Shown here: piece by piece, positions 1-10,885 of the stretch | Position numbering within the stretch: position 1 is the stretch's first letter | Layout: the number at the start of each line of letters is the position of its first letter | Assembly: GCA_025504975.1 (NCBI GenBank) | Contig: JANUWI010000001.1 | Coordinates: 1,426,001-1,490,000, forward strand | DNA length: 64,000 nt | Source: Plenodomus lindquistii | Lineage: Eukaryota > Ascomycota > Dothideomycetes > Pleosporales > Leptosphaeriaceae | Direction of reading: 5' to 3' | Program-made: the position numbers and the translations under genes | Notes under the pieces: model-generated | What the model was told of the DNA's origin: nothing | The model's database searches: none | The model's input: only the letters and a program-made list of their open reading frames with translations

Positions 1-23
1 TCAGGATGGGTCTGACTCGTTAG

Positions 24-1558
24 TTGGCCTTCGCACTCGGACCGAATTACAACAAGCCATGGGACCTCTTCGATGAGAATGAGTTGAAGTCAACACTACA
101 GAAAATCAACAATGCAAATGCGGAGGCCCGAGCACGTTCTGCTGGTTCCACGCATGTGGAGAGAGCTCTAATCGAATCAATCCAAGTTCGCGTACCACAA
201 GGATTGAATGAGGCTGCATTCAAGGCGTGCAATGAGGAATATGCTGAGGCCATGAAGCATGTCTATGGGCAGTTCAGCGATGATCTCGACATTGCTTCTC
301 TATATGCGGATTCAATCATGAATCTCTCGGCTTGGGATCTCTGGGACCTCAAGACGGGCAAGCCAACTCCTGGTTCGCGCTCACTCGAAGCCAAGCAAAT
401 CTTGGAGAAAGCCCTCGCCCAGGAAGAGGTTGATCAACACATTGGTATCTTGCATCTCTACATTCACCTAATGGAGATGTCTAAGACGCCGGAAGTGGCT
501 TTAGTAGCTGCTGATCATCTGCGCAAGCTAAGTCCAGACGCGGGCCATCTTGTACACATGCCATCGCATCTTGATATCCTTGTCGGTGACTATCGACGAG
601 CTATCGACTCCAACGCAGATGCATGTCTTGCTGACGAGAAGTATGTGGCTGAACATGGTGGCGAGAACTTCTACTCGTTCTACAGAATGCACAATTACCA
701 CTCGCTGATCTATGCGGCTATGTTTGCAGGCCAGTCACAGGTTGCGTTGGACACTGTTGGTCGAATGGAAGCATCCTTACCTGAGTCTCTGCTTCGGATC
801 CAAAGCCCACCCATGGCAGACTGGTGAGCAATTGTTGTTCTCGGACATGGAATCTCACGCTGACATGGACTTCTCAAAGGCTCGAGAACTTTGCTTCAGT
901 CCGTGTGCATGTACTAGTGCGCTTTGGTCGCTGGGAGGAACTCATAGCCATGAACATGCCCACAGATAGGCACTTGCACTGTGTAACGACAGCAATGTTA
1001 CATTACGGCAAAGGGGTGGCATACGCGGCGACCGGGAATGTGGAGAAAGCGCAGGACGAGCGGGACGCATTAGGTGAAGCTGTTCAGCGCATACCGTCTT
1101 CGCGGATATGCGGTGACTTTCCCAACAAGTCGAATGTCGTCCTCCTAGTGGGTCTCGCTATGCTAGACGGAGAGCTTGAATACCGAAGAGGGAATTATGA
1201 CTCAGCATTCAGGCATCTTGAGGAGGCAGTAGAGCGCGACGACGCACTCACGTATGCAGAGCCGTGGCCATGGATGCAACCGACCAGGCATGCATACGCT
1301 GCTCTGTTGATGGAACAGGGACGAGTGGAAGATGCAGCTGCCGCCTATCGTGCTGATCTGGGTTTCGATGATACTCTACCCCGGGCAAGGCAACATCCAA
1401 ACAATGTCTGGGCTCTGCACGGCTACCACGAATGTTTGGTAAGACTTGGCCGTGATAACGAGGCTGGGATAGTGAATCAGCAATTGCGGATAGCGCAAGC
1501 AGTTGCTGATGTGCCGGTAAAAGCAAGCTGCTTTTGCCGTAACAGTGGGACTGTCTGA
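24..1558 (+). CDS. TPR-domain protein, 5' end outside the window
   Basis: Partial gene; 492 residues visible. Exons 24..823 and 880..1558; the 56-nt intron 824..879 (gtgagc...aag, branch ctgac) splits a Trp codon and joins two frames that otherwise break at a stop at 825. Bases 1-23 look like the 3' end of another intron (ctgac at 12-16, tag at 21-23), so coding starts at 24 with no ATG and upstream exons lie outside the window. The segment beginning AFALGPNYNKPWD is typical of a family of TPR proteins shared by fungi and bacteria, and helical repeats run through the C-terminal half (for example residues EYRRGNYDSAFRHLEEAV). TPR arrays are protein-binding scaffolds; no catalytic motif is seen and the specific role is unknown. 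Confidence 0.8.
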
Positions 1559-3087
1559 AGATGGATGCTTGAGGTCTGATGGGGCTTCAATCCTAGTCAG
1601 CAAGGTTCTTGCAGTATGATCGCGTCGATCCTTGAATTGCCATGCACTCGGGTTTCTCTACATTGGGCACGCTTCTCTGTGGATGGCGTTTTTGGGACAT
1701 ATTGGGTGTTGAGATGTTCCTAGTGGGATGAATTTTGCAGGGAAAGGCATAGGAGTTTTCGATGTCGCCAGGGCGTGGACCGATCGAATCGAGGCAAGTC
1801 CATATCTTAAGGGATGAGGCGTGCCGCCTGCGCATGCATGCAGCCAAATTGACTGGGAGACTAATTCTTCCCCTTTTACAGGATAGGGCATTAGTTTGTC
1901 GGTTCGCATCCGTACTAAAGTTAGACAAATCGGTAACCCATTCTAACACTTTAACCGAGTTAGCTGCAGCAGGATATTTGCACGTCGTGTCGGAGCCTCT
2001 CCAAGTCTGACGAATCAGCAAGCTGTACAATTTGTCGAGCTTCCACAAGGATGCGAATCAATGTGCCAACCTCCTGTGAGAGTATGTCGTCAGCCCTACG
2101 CGGATCTTCGGAAGTCGCCCCTAGTCCCTATGTACGCCAACGAAAGTGCCGTCTCGCCATTATCATGCTGCTCTCGAGACTTGATTGTTTTCGAGGTTGA
2201 ATCTGACTCGGTCGCAGTTGTCCAATAACCAGACACAATGCCGCGGCACTTGGCTACTAGGTTTCACCATTTGACTGAGCTTACCGTTGATGTTCGCCGA
2301 CGTACTGCATATCCCTGCTCTTTTCTGTCGTTCTTACCCAATACATAATAGTGGGCCTCGCTTGGCTGTGCACGACGGAAATTTCGACTCAACACGGCTC
2401 GCGGCGTGAATGGCATGCTAACTAGTCATGCATTGTCACTGACAGTTCCTGACTGATATGCGGATCCTTCCCGCTCTGGTGCCACGCGACAGAAATCGCA
2501 TTGCCGATTACGACCGTCTCACGTCCAGTGGGGCGATCAGGCAAGTTTGCGGTTTAGACAGCGGATACCACAGTCGCAAGTGTTGAAGAAGTCTGGAACC
2601 GAATGGCCACTGATCGCGGGAGCTCGAGAGAAGCGCAGTAAGTTCGACTTGCCCGTCGCGCCCGTAGCCTCCGTTGCGGATGTCTTAGAGCCCGAACGAC
2701 TTGTCGGTTTGTGTGGACCGATGTTTCTTCTAACCTAAACGGCTGTCAGCTTTCTGCGGGCTAGTGATCTTCAGCGAGCATCGAGGCTCGAAACCACCAC
2801 CCTGGACCCTTTTGGGCGCACAGGCTTTCTGATCAGCAATGCAGTTGCAGCCCAAGCCCTGGTTCCTAAACCGACAGCGGATCCCTTTCAGTCTTGGTTG
2901 GAGGCCTATGGGCCGCCCGTTCCCATGGCATGTGCTGACAGGGTCGTGCTTGAATGCAGACTCGCTAACCAAAATTGACCGTCGCTCAAGAGGTCCACTG
3001 TTGTAGTGTACATATTTCGCCCGGGGCCGCTCTGGATTCTTGATTGAATCTGGGGTGAACCGGATTTTCCAGACGAAGGCTTTCAAC
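1559..3087. other. Intergenic, 1.5 kb, no gene recognised
   Basis: Between the TPR gene stop and the rhodopsin-fold gene start. Short open frames exist on both strands (longest about 150 codons, minus strand, 1593-2048), but none resembles a known family, has fungal coding bias or can be extended by plausible splice sites. It should hold the promoter of the downstream gene. I saw no clear repeat or transposon remnant. Confidence 0.5.
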
Positions 3088-4578
3088 ATGACTGACAATC
3101 GGGGTCCAGAGCTAGTAGCAGTATGTATCCTATATTGATCCGTGTATGGAAGCCGAATGCTGACTTTGTGTAGGTGTGTTCAACATTCGTTTCCCTCGCC
3201 TTCATTACTACCGTTCTGCGTGTCTACGTGCGAACTTTCATCGTGAAGGCTTTCGGATGGGGTATGCAAATCTCCATATCTAGTGTTAAAGGGGACTCGT
3301 ATTGACATCATATTCTAGATGATGGCTTCATGGTCTTAGCTCTGGTACGTTTCTCTGTTCTCACCACACCTGGCGACACGCTGACAGTCATAGTGTGCAC
3401 ATGTGATGTTTGCCACTTGCGCGATAGGCGGCGTCCATTATGGAACAGGTCGACACATGGACACTCTTACGCCTGAGGAAGTCTACAAAGCCATGCGAGT
3501 ATGTTCAGAATGCGACACATAACTTAGCCCCAAGCTCACACGACATTCTAGTACTGGTGGCTATGCTACATTGCCTACTGCTGGGCTATGATTGCATCAA
3601 AGATTTCCATTGGCCTGTTTTTACTTCGTGTTACCGTCAAGACAGTACACAGGTACATCCTCTACGGTGCCATGAGTCTTACCGTTATCACCGGTCTCAT
3701 ATTCTTCTTCGCCACACTGTTCCAGTGTACACCAATCAGGTTCTTCTGGGATCGGACTATTCCAGGCGGTAGTTGCGTGAACATCGACGTTATCATCGCC
3801 CTCACGTTCTTTTATAGTGCCGTGTCGGTCATCTGCGATTTCACATTCGGTACGTTCCGTCACCCGCCTACTACGCATTCACCAATACTAACAGTTGATT
3901 CAGCTATCCTTCCGTTCTTTTTAATCTGGGGCTTGAACATGTCGCGAAAGAGTAGGATCATGTTGATCCCAATTCTTGGTATGGCTTGCGTGTAAGTTTC
4001 TCCAGAGCAGTGTGGCTCTCCAAAATGCTAACGATGTGTGCAGTGCCAGTGTCGCTGTCGTAGTTCGCATGGCATATGTCATGGACTTTAAGGACCCCGA
4101 TTTCCTATGGGCAACTCTCGACGTTGCCATCTGGTCCGATACCGAACAGGGTCTCGCTATCACGGCAGGTAGTGCAGCTACTCTCCGTCCCCTCTGGCGT
4201 CAAGTCTCTTCTGGGCTTGGGTTTGCGTCAAGCGGTACTCCCTTCGGTGGCTCGAAGCCATCCGCTATGCGTACACCACAGCAGTGGAAGGGCATTACCA
4301 GCACCGACAGCCGAAAGAAGAGGGGTCTTTTCAGTCTATCGAGCACTCTATTCCGCACAGAGGTGGGAACGGTCAGAGATAACGAGGAGGATTATGGAAT
4401 GGGAGACCTTACACCAATGCGTCTACGAGATGATCTGGTGAACGAGACGCACATCGAGAAGAGTGAGAAGGGATACAACACATGGACGATACAAGCTGGC
4501 AAAAACTCAGACGAAGAGTGCCGGCCAGGTGCCATTACGATGCAGCGAGAGCTCCACCAACAAGCCGAACGACGATAG
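3088..4578 (+). CDS. Rhodopsin-fold (SAT4/PTH11-like) integral membrane protein
   Basis: Seven exons: 3088..3120, 3174..3261, 3319..3344, 3394..3498, 3552..3849, 3904..3991, 4044..4578; 390 residues. All introns are 49-55 nt with GT..AG ends. The product has seven hydrophobic segments in the first 290 residues, including conserved blocks around QCTPIRFFWD and the family-typical end TEQGLAITAGSAATLRPLW, then a polar cytoplasmic tail of about 110 residues. This is the fungal rhodopsin-like/SAT4 family (related to PTH11-type receptors), whose members are mostly uncharacterised membrane sensors or cluster accessories. No Lys retinal site was identified, so it is not a retinal opsin. The exact ligand and role are unknown. 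Confidence 0.85.
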
Positions 4579-4819
4579 GACGACCTTCAAAATCAAAATC
4601 TACTTTCACCTCATGCGATGGTATACACATGGGTCCGGCAAAGACGGGCGCACTTTGATGTCCCACTCACTGGAGGTGCACAAATTTTGTTGATCGATAC
4701 CCTTGTCAAATATAAGGCGTACACCGGGAATAACGATACATTAATAATCATAAGACTAACTATGACTTCCTTCAAGACCCACAGTATGCAGGATTGACGC
4801 GTGTAGACAGCCGATCCGA

Positions 4820-6319
4820 TCAATGGACATTGCTATGCCTTGCGCGTAGGAATTCTTCAACTTGTTCATCTGTCGGCTCCTGTACACTGCCGTTGGGTGC
4901 TAATGCATTTGCACTACCTCCTGCCATGCCTTTAGTAGGTTGCTCATCGGGCTGAACATCAGCCATCTGCCCGTTAAGGCTACTGGTAACATTATCGTCT
5001 GCCGATTGATGTTGTGTGGCACTGTTGGGCGAATGCGCAACCGGAGATGCTGGAGCGGCCGCAGCTGACGGCGGTGTCTGTGGCTGCTCTTGAGCTTTGT
5101 CCCTGCTGTTCGTTCTCTGAGGCTGAACACCATCAGCCCTCTCGTTCGTCGGGAGCAGGTCACCATGATACGGCTTCTTTGCGTTCTTGACAGCCTCGAC
5201 ATCGACTTTCCAGATTCCACCATTACGGTCGACTGTATATGATCCAGTGTCATGGACTGAGAGCTGCTCGAACACTGCGTCTTGCTCCACAGCCTGGAAA
5301 AACAAGTTCCTCCATCCTGTGCCCTGAGCTTCTTCATCTTTTCGCATTTGCCGTTGACCCTGCTCAACACGGGATTTTGCATTTGTGGTCTCTCGCATAT
5401 CGCTTCTGCGTAGAGCAGCGATGACACCTCCCCACGCCCTCCTCGACTCCCAAGGATCTTGCTCGGATAGCTCAGCAGTCTCTAGCTTTGCTGATTGAAG
5501 CTGACCAACATCAAAAGTCCCAATTTCGGCCCCACTCCGCGCATCGACGATGGTCGAGGCACCGTTCCACGCTCCCTTCACTGTATACAAGTCGTCTTTT
5601 GGCCGCTCCTGATGATATAATCGCGCCGAGAAGCCGTTCTTAGTTCCCGTGCCAAAGAATCCCTTTCCATCAAACTTGACATGCGAAACATATCCACTCG
5701 ATGAGATAAGCGAGTACTCTCCTTGCAATTCCGGGTAAGGCACCCCACTGATAATCCCTTTTACTTTGACATTCGGTACCGGGACCAAATAATTCTCATC
5801 AAACTTGTCGATGTGCAACACGGCATATCCTTTCTGTTTGATGCTCACTGCGCCGTTGAATGTAATCTGCTGTTGTGTGAAACCCTCCGCACGGACGCCA
5901 TGTTTGTCATTCCACAAATAACACGCCGTTATGGGCGGGTGGTGACTGACTTGTTCAGAAACTAGTCTTGTTTCACCAAGCTCTGTGTCTGCCCAACTAC
6001 CGAAGAACAACTCGCCTAGAAATGCGTTCAACGGCTTCTTGACACCATCTTCTTCTTTTCGCCCGGCATATTGCTGGTTTCGAAGCGAACCGAGGAACCA
6101 CTTCAAGACAAGTAATGCGCGCTTCTCCGGGTCTGACTCTGCAGCTGGTGCGACGAAGAGATGCGGATGGTCTGCCCAGTATTGGGGAATTTCGACCGTG
6201 GAGTTTTCAGCTAGGACGAAGGGGGGCGCAGTGATGTTACTGAGATCTCCTGATATCGTGGCTATTGATGCGAGGAACTCCTTCAAGGTGGATCGGTTGG
6301 AGACAATGTCGTTTGACAT
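4820..6319 (-). CDS. KES1: Oxysterol-binding protein, KES1/OSH4-like
   Basis: Single exon, 499 residues from the ATG at 6319. A longer open frame reaches an upstream in-frame ATG at 6445 and would add 42 residues without family resemblance, so the inner start is preferred. The OSBP lipid-transfer domain starts near residue 15 (APPFVLAENSTVEIPQYW), with the lid-region block KPLNAFLGELFFGSW at 95-109 and the family signature EQVSHHPP at 122-129. There is no PH or ankyrin domain, as in yeast Osh4/Kes1, which exchanges sterol and PI4P at Golgi membranes. The protein is longer than yeast Kes1 because of a low-complexity Q/P/A/S-rich tail after about residue 405. Assignment to the short Osh4 type is firm; the exact paralogue is inferred. 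Confidence 0.9.
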   Translation of the reverse strand: MSNDIVSNRSTLKEFLASIATISGDLSNITAPPFVLAENSTVEIPQYWADHPHLFVAPAAESDPEKRALLVLKWFLGSLRNQQYAGRKEEDGVKKPLNAFLGELFFGSWADTELGETRLVSEQVSHHPPITACYLWNDKHGVRAEGFTQQQITFNGAVSIKQKGYAVLHIDKFDENYLVPVPNVKVKGIISGVPYPELQGEYSLISSSGYVSHVKFDGKGFFGTGTKNGFSARLYHQERPKDDLYTVKGAWNGASTIVDARSGAEIGTFDVGQLQSAKLETAELSEQDPWESRRAWGGVIAALRRSDMRETTNAKSRVEQGQRQMRKDEEAQGTGWRNLFFQAVEQDAVFEQLSVHDTGSYTVDRNGGIWKVDVEAVKNAKKPYHGDLLPTNERADGVQPQRTNSRDKAQEQPQTPPSAAAAPASPVAHSPNSATQHQSADDNVTSSLNGQMADVQPDEQPTKGMAGGSANALAPNGSVQEPTDEQVEEFLRARHSNVH

Positions 6320-7227
6320 GATGATGTGATTGTTTGGACTGCTCCTATCATTGTGACTGACATTTGTTGGTGTAGTTAGGGCAGCCTGTGCAACAAGGTG
6401 TAATGATGTCATGACGCAATCTTTGGGTGGCTTGGACCCTGACACGTGCTAATTGTCGGGTGTACCAGGTGCTACCCTGGTACCATGGAACGTTGAACTT
6501 CGATCGCAGGGCTAGGGACACGATCTTGGGATTGCATTGCGCCATGTTCCGACAATGATTAGTTGTCTCGCTCGGACTGGAGTCGGACCAGCACCAAGTT
6601 CCCCAACCTTCATTCTCACGAGCCAGTCAGTTTACGATAAACGATCTTACGCAGGAGTCAACGAAAGTCATGAGATTGCACGTGAAAAATCAGGAGAGCC
6701 AGAGCTTGAAACAACATTTTCACAACCAGGTGGTCCCACGCATATCAATCGCTGCAGAACCGGCTAGAAGACTCTTGCATAGTCTCTGTTCTTGGTTAAA
6801 TATTCGCTTGAAGCTTGACCCTGGTTCTTGACCTGTTGTTTCTCTACAATTCACGTTCCTTGTCAATATCTTCGTCCAACCTTGCCCTTGATGCTTCTTC
6901 CACATTGCATGAAGTCCTATTATGATTGTGGATGATTTGATGCATGAAAGACCTAGATTTCTGGCTTGAGTTGATCTCTCGAGCATTTAGAGATCATACA
7001 CTGCGTCTGGTATTAATTTGAACGACATTGTCGGAACGACAGCTTGGTTTCTGTTTTCGGCTGTTGTGTATCCGACTTACCCTCAGCTACGTATTACGAA
7101 GTCTGTGCTTGCAGTTCTACACTACGCAGCCGGAATGACCACCAGTACCCAACATTGCACGCATCATTATCTAACATTGAACATGATTATCATTATTCTC
7201 GTTCTCATAACCACAATCTACCTCTCC
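6320..7227. other. Intergenic, 0.9 kb
   Basis: Lies upstream of the KES1-like gene and downstream of the asparaginase stop. The part next to 6319 should hold the KES1 promoter and 5' UTR. Small open frames here are not supported by composition or similarity. Confidence 0.5.
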
Positions 7228-8399
7228 CTATGGCACAGGCAGACTCTTCCCAAAAGCCTCCCTAATCTCCTCCTCACTCCACCCGACACTAATGCCCAAC
7301 TGCAACAGAATCCTCGCCTTCTGCGGATTATAAAAACCGCTCGAAATCGTGAAACCACTGTCCGGTGGCACAAGTCCATCTGCACTCCTATGGCTCGCTA
7401 CAATCGGCGTACCCGTCGCATTGTAAAACTCCTCTGCCGCAGCGCTGGCTACACGGGACAATCCTCCTGCGCCTACACCTGCGAATACGATACCCTGGGC
7501 GCCGGCGGCGTAGCTTGCGTTGAAGAGTGCGGGATCCATGTCTTGGTGTGCGTAGAGAATGTCGACTTGTGCGAGGTCCGTTATGTTGGAGACGTCGAAT
7601 TGGATACGGCCGATGGGTTCGGATGGGGCGTAAAAGAAGTAGGGTACTTGATTCACGAGGACGCCAAGTTGGCCGGCTTCGATGCTGGAGAAGGTGTCCA
7701 AGGTGTTTGCGTTGTTCTTGGTGGTGTACTGAAGCGAATGGTTAGTGTTTGCTAAGATAAAAATTCTAGAAGGGGGAAGTTTACAAAAGCTGAGCCGATG
7801 CGGTCGTTGAGAACGATCATTGTTCCCCGGTTACGTCCTGCGGGTGAAGCTGCTAGAGTGACGGCTTGGAATAGGTTGAGCGGTCCATCAGCTGATAGTG
7901 CTGTGGCGGGTCTCATGGCGCCGACGACAATCACGGGCTTGCTGGAGTTTACGGTGCTCTCGAGGAAAAACGCAGTCTCTTCGAGAGTATCGGTACCGTG
8001 AGTAACCACTACGCCAGATACCGTCTCTTTTGCAAGCTCCTCATTGATCATCTTTGCCAGTTTGAGACTAATCGTCTCATTCACACTTCCGCTGTCGACA
8101 TTTGAGATCTGGTAGCCAGCAATGTTGGAGATGTTGAGAAGCTCTGGAACAGCATCGACAAGTTGTTGAACTCCTAGGCCAATTGAGTAGCCCGTAGTTT
8201 GTGTGTTTGTTGTACCTTGAGACGCAATGGTACCGCCGGTCGCGAAGATGGTGACATTGGGAAGCGAAGCATTGATGGCCGTCTGAACGTCTTGGCGTAC
8301 GAAGAGCTTGTGAAAGGCCGATCGACTGAGGTCAATGGGTGAGGCCAAGGCCAGAGGTGTGAGAAGCGGCAGCAGTCGCGTAGAGAACCTCATGTTCAA
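7228..8399 (-). CDS. L-asparaginase, secreted type II-like
   Basis: Two exons, complement of 7785..8399 and 7228..7728, 371 residues; the 56-nt intron has gtaaac/cactaac/cag signals. The enzyme hydrolyses asparagine to aspartate and ammonia. The N-terminus is a signal peptide (MRFSTRLLPLLTPLALASP; a second Met two residues upstream is the nominal start), so export is expected. Asparaginase blocks are present: ATGGTIAS at 53-60 with the first catalytic Thr, and THGTDTLEET at 133-142 with the second Thr-Asp pair. Its length matches fungal and bacterial type II enzymes. It sits next to another nitrogen-releasing hydrolase at 9256-9936. The coding strand changes from C-rich to G-rich near 7460, within exon 2. 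Confidence 0.93.
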
Positions 8400-9255
8400 G
8401 GAGCTACGTGGATGAAGACTGTTTAACGGAAAGACAATAAGCTGGAGTCTGACCGATAGCTTTTATACCTGTCCATCACAGCCACAGTACAGTCACTCTC
8501 TACCCCAACTCGGATATCTGCACTCGGGGCCCCATTCTTTGCTATCTTCACGCCCTCTTATCGATGCCTATCACGCATTGACTCCCCACAGCCCTGCCAC
8601 AGGTTCCTACGCGAACCCTACGCGGTCCCCAAAAGCGCCGAACAAAAATCAGCACGTCAACAGCAGAGAACAAAGCCACAATTCCGCATGTTACATAACT
8701 TGACCGTCGGTGTTGCTCATCCTTATCAGCAGCCCATGCATACCAGGACCCACATCCTCCACGCTAGAAGGTCTGTGGAAAAACTGCCAAGAGTGTACTA
8801 ACCAGACTGACGGAATGTCGCGGGAAATTGTAAGAAATGATGTACAGCGATGTCGCTATCTCTTACTTGGCGGTGAGGGTATTGGAGGATAGAGGGTGTG
8901 GATGGCTGGTTCCGCTGGGATCCGTGGGTATTGAGGGCGCAGTCGGATGCATGTCAGATACATGTCGTCAGGTTTACAGGCACTAGAGGACTGGAGATAC
9001 ACCTTTGTGCATTAGGTACTGCTGGCATGTCGACGGCGGGGACCACGTCCAAGTCTGGAATCGAGATGTCGTTGTCTACAGGTACTAGTGTAAAAATGTG
9101 GCTTTGCCGTGGCTTGATCCTCCATTCCTCATTGGGTCGAAAGCTACAACAGGTTGCGTGGGTCATGATGTAGGCTAAAGCGGACTCACTTTTCGTTTCA
9201 TCGAGACACCCTTCATCATCTTGATCTGATTGGACTGGATAATTTACTAACGACC
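8400..9255. other. Divergent promoter region, asparaginase / HD hydrolase
   Basis: About 0.86 kb between two start codons facing away from each other, so it should contain both promoters. No open frame here looks real. No regulatory site was assigned with confidence. Confidence 0.5.
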
Positions 9256-9936
9256 ATGTGTCCACCGGCCGATCTATTCAACACCTCGCCCACATCGAAA
9301 CAACTTCCCAAGGAAGTCGACTCGATAGTCCCTCAGACAGTTATATCGAAAGCTGCGTACGATCATGCTGCAAGTCTCCTACACCCCTCGATCCTCAATC
9401 ACAGTATCCGAGTGTATTTGTACGCTAAAATCCTTGCTGCGCACGCATCGCCCATGTATACGACGGACCTATTGAAGCTGGACCTCCTCTTTACAGCATG
9501 TATATTTCATGACATCGGTACAACGTCAAATTATGACGGTTTTCAACGCTTTGAAGTCGAAGGTGCAGATGCAGCGGTGAAGCACCTCTCCCAGTATGAT
9601 GTCAACGAAGCAGACAAGCATGATGTATGGACGGCCATCGCAGTCCACACCAGCCCTGGAATCGCAGAGAGGATTGGCGAGTTGTCGCGACTGGTCAGGG
9701 TTGCGGTCGTTACAGACTTTGGGCGGAAAAGCGAAGGCTGGGATGTTCTGCTGTCTCGGAGAGAAGAGGTGGAGGCCCAGTTTCAGCGTGATGGTATCGA
9801 GAAGGTCTTGGGTGATGCTATAGTTACGCAGGCGATTGAGAAGCCAGGGAAGGCACCGATGGTAAGCTGGCCGGGTGTGATGTACAAGGCGTGGCTCGCG
9901 GAGCCAGAATGGAATGGTGTGAACAAGGCATTCTAG
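9256..9936 (+). CDS. HD-domain hydrolase, cyanamide-hydratase-like
   Basis: Single exon, 226 residues. Metal-dependent HD-fold hydrolase: His49 (in LNHSIRVYLYAKIL), His85-Asp86 (FHDIGTT), His131 (AVHTSPG) and Asp154 (VVTDFG) fit the H..HD..H..D ligand set. The NHSIRVYLY and FHDIGTT contexts are those of the fungal cyanamide hydratase/urea hydro-lyase family, which converts cyanamide to urea. Many members have unproven substrates, so the reaction is inferred from family only. The gene ends 51 bp before the convergent OPI10 stop. Confidence 0.8.
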   Translation: MCPPADLFNTSPTSKQLPKEVDSIVPQTVISKAAYDHAASLLHPSILNHSIRVYLYAKILAAHASPMYTTDLLKLDLLFTACIFHDIGTTSNYDGFQRFEVEGADAAVKHLSQYDVNEADKHDVWTAIAVHTSPGIAERIGELSRLVRVAVVTDFGRKSEGWDVLLSRREEVEAQFQRDGIEKVLGDAIVTQAIEKPGKAPMVSWPGVMYKAWLAEPEWNGVNKAF

Positions 9937-9987
9937 ACACGTTATCAAGGGGGCGGTCCGTAGATAAGGCGTGTGGTTGTCATTTGC

Positions 9988-10629
9988 TCAGCCTCCATCC
10001 GTTCTCTCCAAGAATGATGGGTCGCGCTCAATCTTGTTCTCGAACTTGGTCCACCACGCCTGGAAAGCCTTGAGGGGCACCGTGTCACCTGAACCCCAAC
10101 TCGTTAAGAAGTCGTAGCAGTTCTTGATGATCCTTTGTGCCAGCACCTTTGTCGTAGCAGAGTGCTGCCCTCTCAACACCAACTCACTGCCTGGCGCAGC
10201 GCTGGACGAGGCCGCTGCATCTTGGGCCTTCTTCTGCTCCAGAGCTAGAGCGACTTGCTGCGCAGGCTCGACCGATATGCCCAGCGCAAGGGGCGCGGCG
10301 TTGCCAGCCAGTAGAGCATCATCCACCATGGCATCTGTGTCGCCCCATCCTCCCCCGGCTGGCCCGCCGGCCTTGTTGTTGACTTTGAAGATGGCGCTCG
10401 GCTTCTCGTTGGCGATGGCGCCCAGCAGCTGGAAGTCTGATGCGCCTGGCAATTGCGCGTACACGGCGGCGGCAGTCCCATCTGGCAGCGTAATGCCGGG
10501 GAGCAAGAAGACGACTATATGGGAAAACGAGGGCTGCGAGGGGATCTGGAAGGCGAATTGTGTTTGCGACACGGCTTGCGCGTCCGTGAGGATTGGGCGA
10601 CCCGAGACAATGACGCCAAACGAGGCCAT
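9988..10629 (-). CDS. OPI10: OPI10/Hikeshi family protein
   Basis: Single exon. The start at 10629 (MASFGVIVSGRPI) matches the family N-terminus and gives 213 residues; an in-frame ATG at 10647 would add six. Conserved blocks are QTQFAFQIP, SHIVVFLLPGITLPDGTAAA and NEKPSAIFKVN. In animals Hikeshi imports Hsp70 into the nucleus during heat stress; yeast Opi10 loss affects phospholipid/inositol regulation. A C-terminal helix-rich segment (YDFLTSWG...LKAFQAWWTKFE) is also typical. Housekeeping gene marking the left border of the accessory island. Confidence 0.9.
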   Translation of the reverse strand: MASFGVIVSGRPILTDAQAVSQTQFAFQIPSQPSFSHIVVFLLPGITLPDGTAAAVYAQLPGASDFQLLGAIANEKPSAIFKVNNKAGGPAGGGWGDTDAMVDDALLAGNAAPLALGISVEPAQQVALALEQKKAQDAAASSSAAPGSELVLRGQHSATTKVLAQRIIKNCYDFLTSWGSGDTVPLKAFQAWWTKFENKIERDPSFLERTDGG

Positions 10630-10885
10630 GGCGAGGGTTCGAGGCAATCTGGTCTACCGAGTCTGCCCCGACTGCGAGGTTGCCGCACTTTATCAACAAA
10701 GCCAAGAGTTTTGGTGGGAGCTTCTGGTGTTTTCGAGCCATTTCTGCGTCATTGGCCCAAGCTTGCTCGGCACGCCCGGGCGACATCATCCATCAGTCAC
10801 GTGCGACAACAGCAGGACACCAACATGCGAACAGTGTTTCTTCGATAGGATTCAATATATCATAAATCTTACAGCTTTGCCTGCT

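Noticed and set aside
824..879. Frameshift in the TPR gene
   Set aside because: Explained by a 56-nt intron with good donor, branch and acceptor that restores a Trp codon.
1593..2048. 151-codon minus-strand ORF between TPR and rhodopsin-fold genes
   Set aside because: No recognisable domain, poor coding bias, overlaps other open frames; left as intergenic.
7018..7755. 245-codon plus-strand ORF
   Set aside because: Antisense to the second exon of the asparaginase gene, whose motifs and intron are clear; no family signal of its own.
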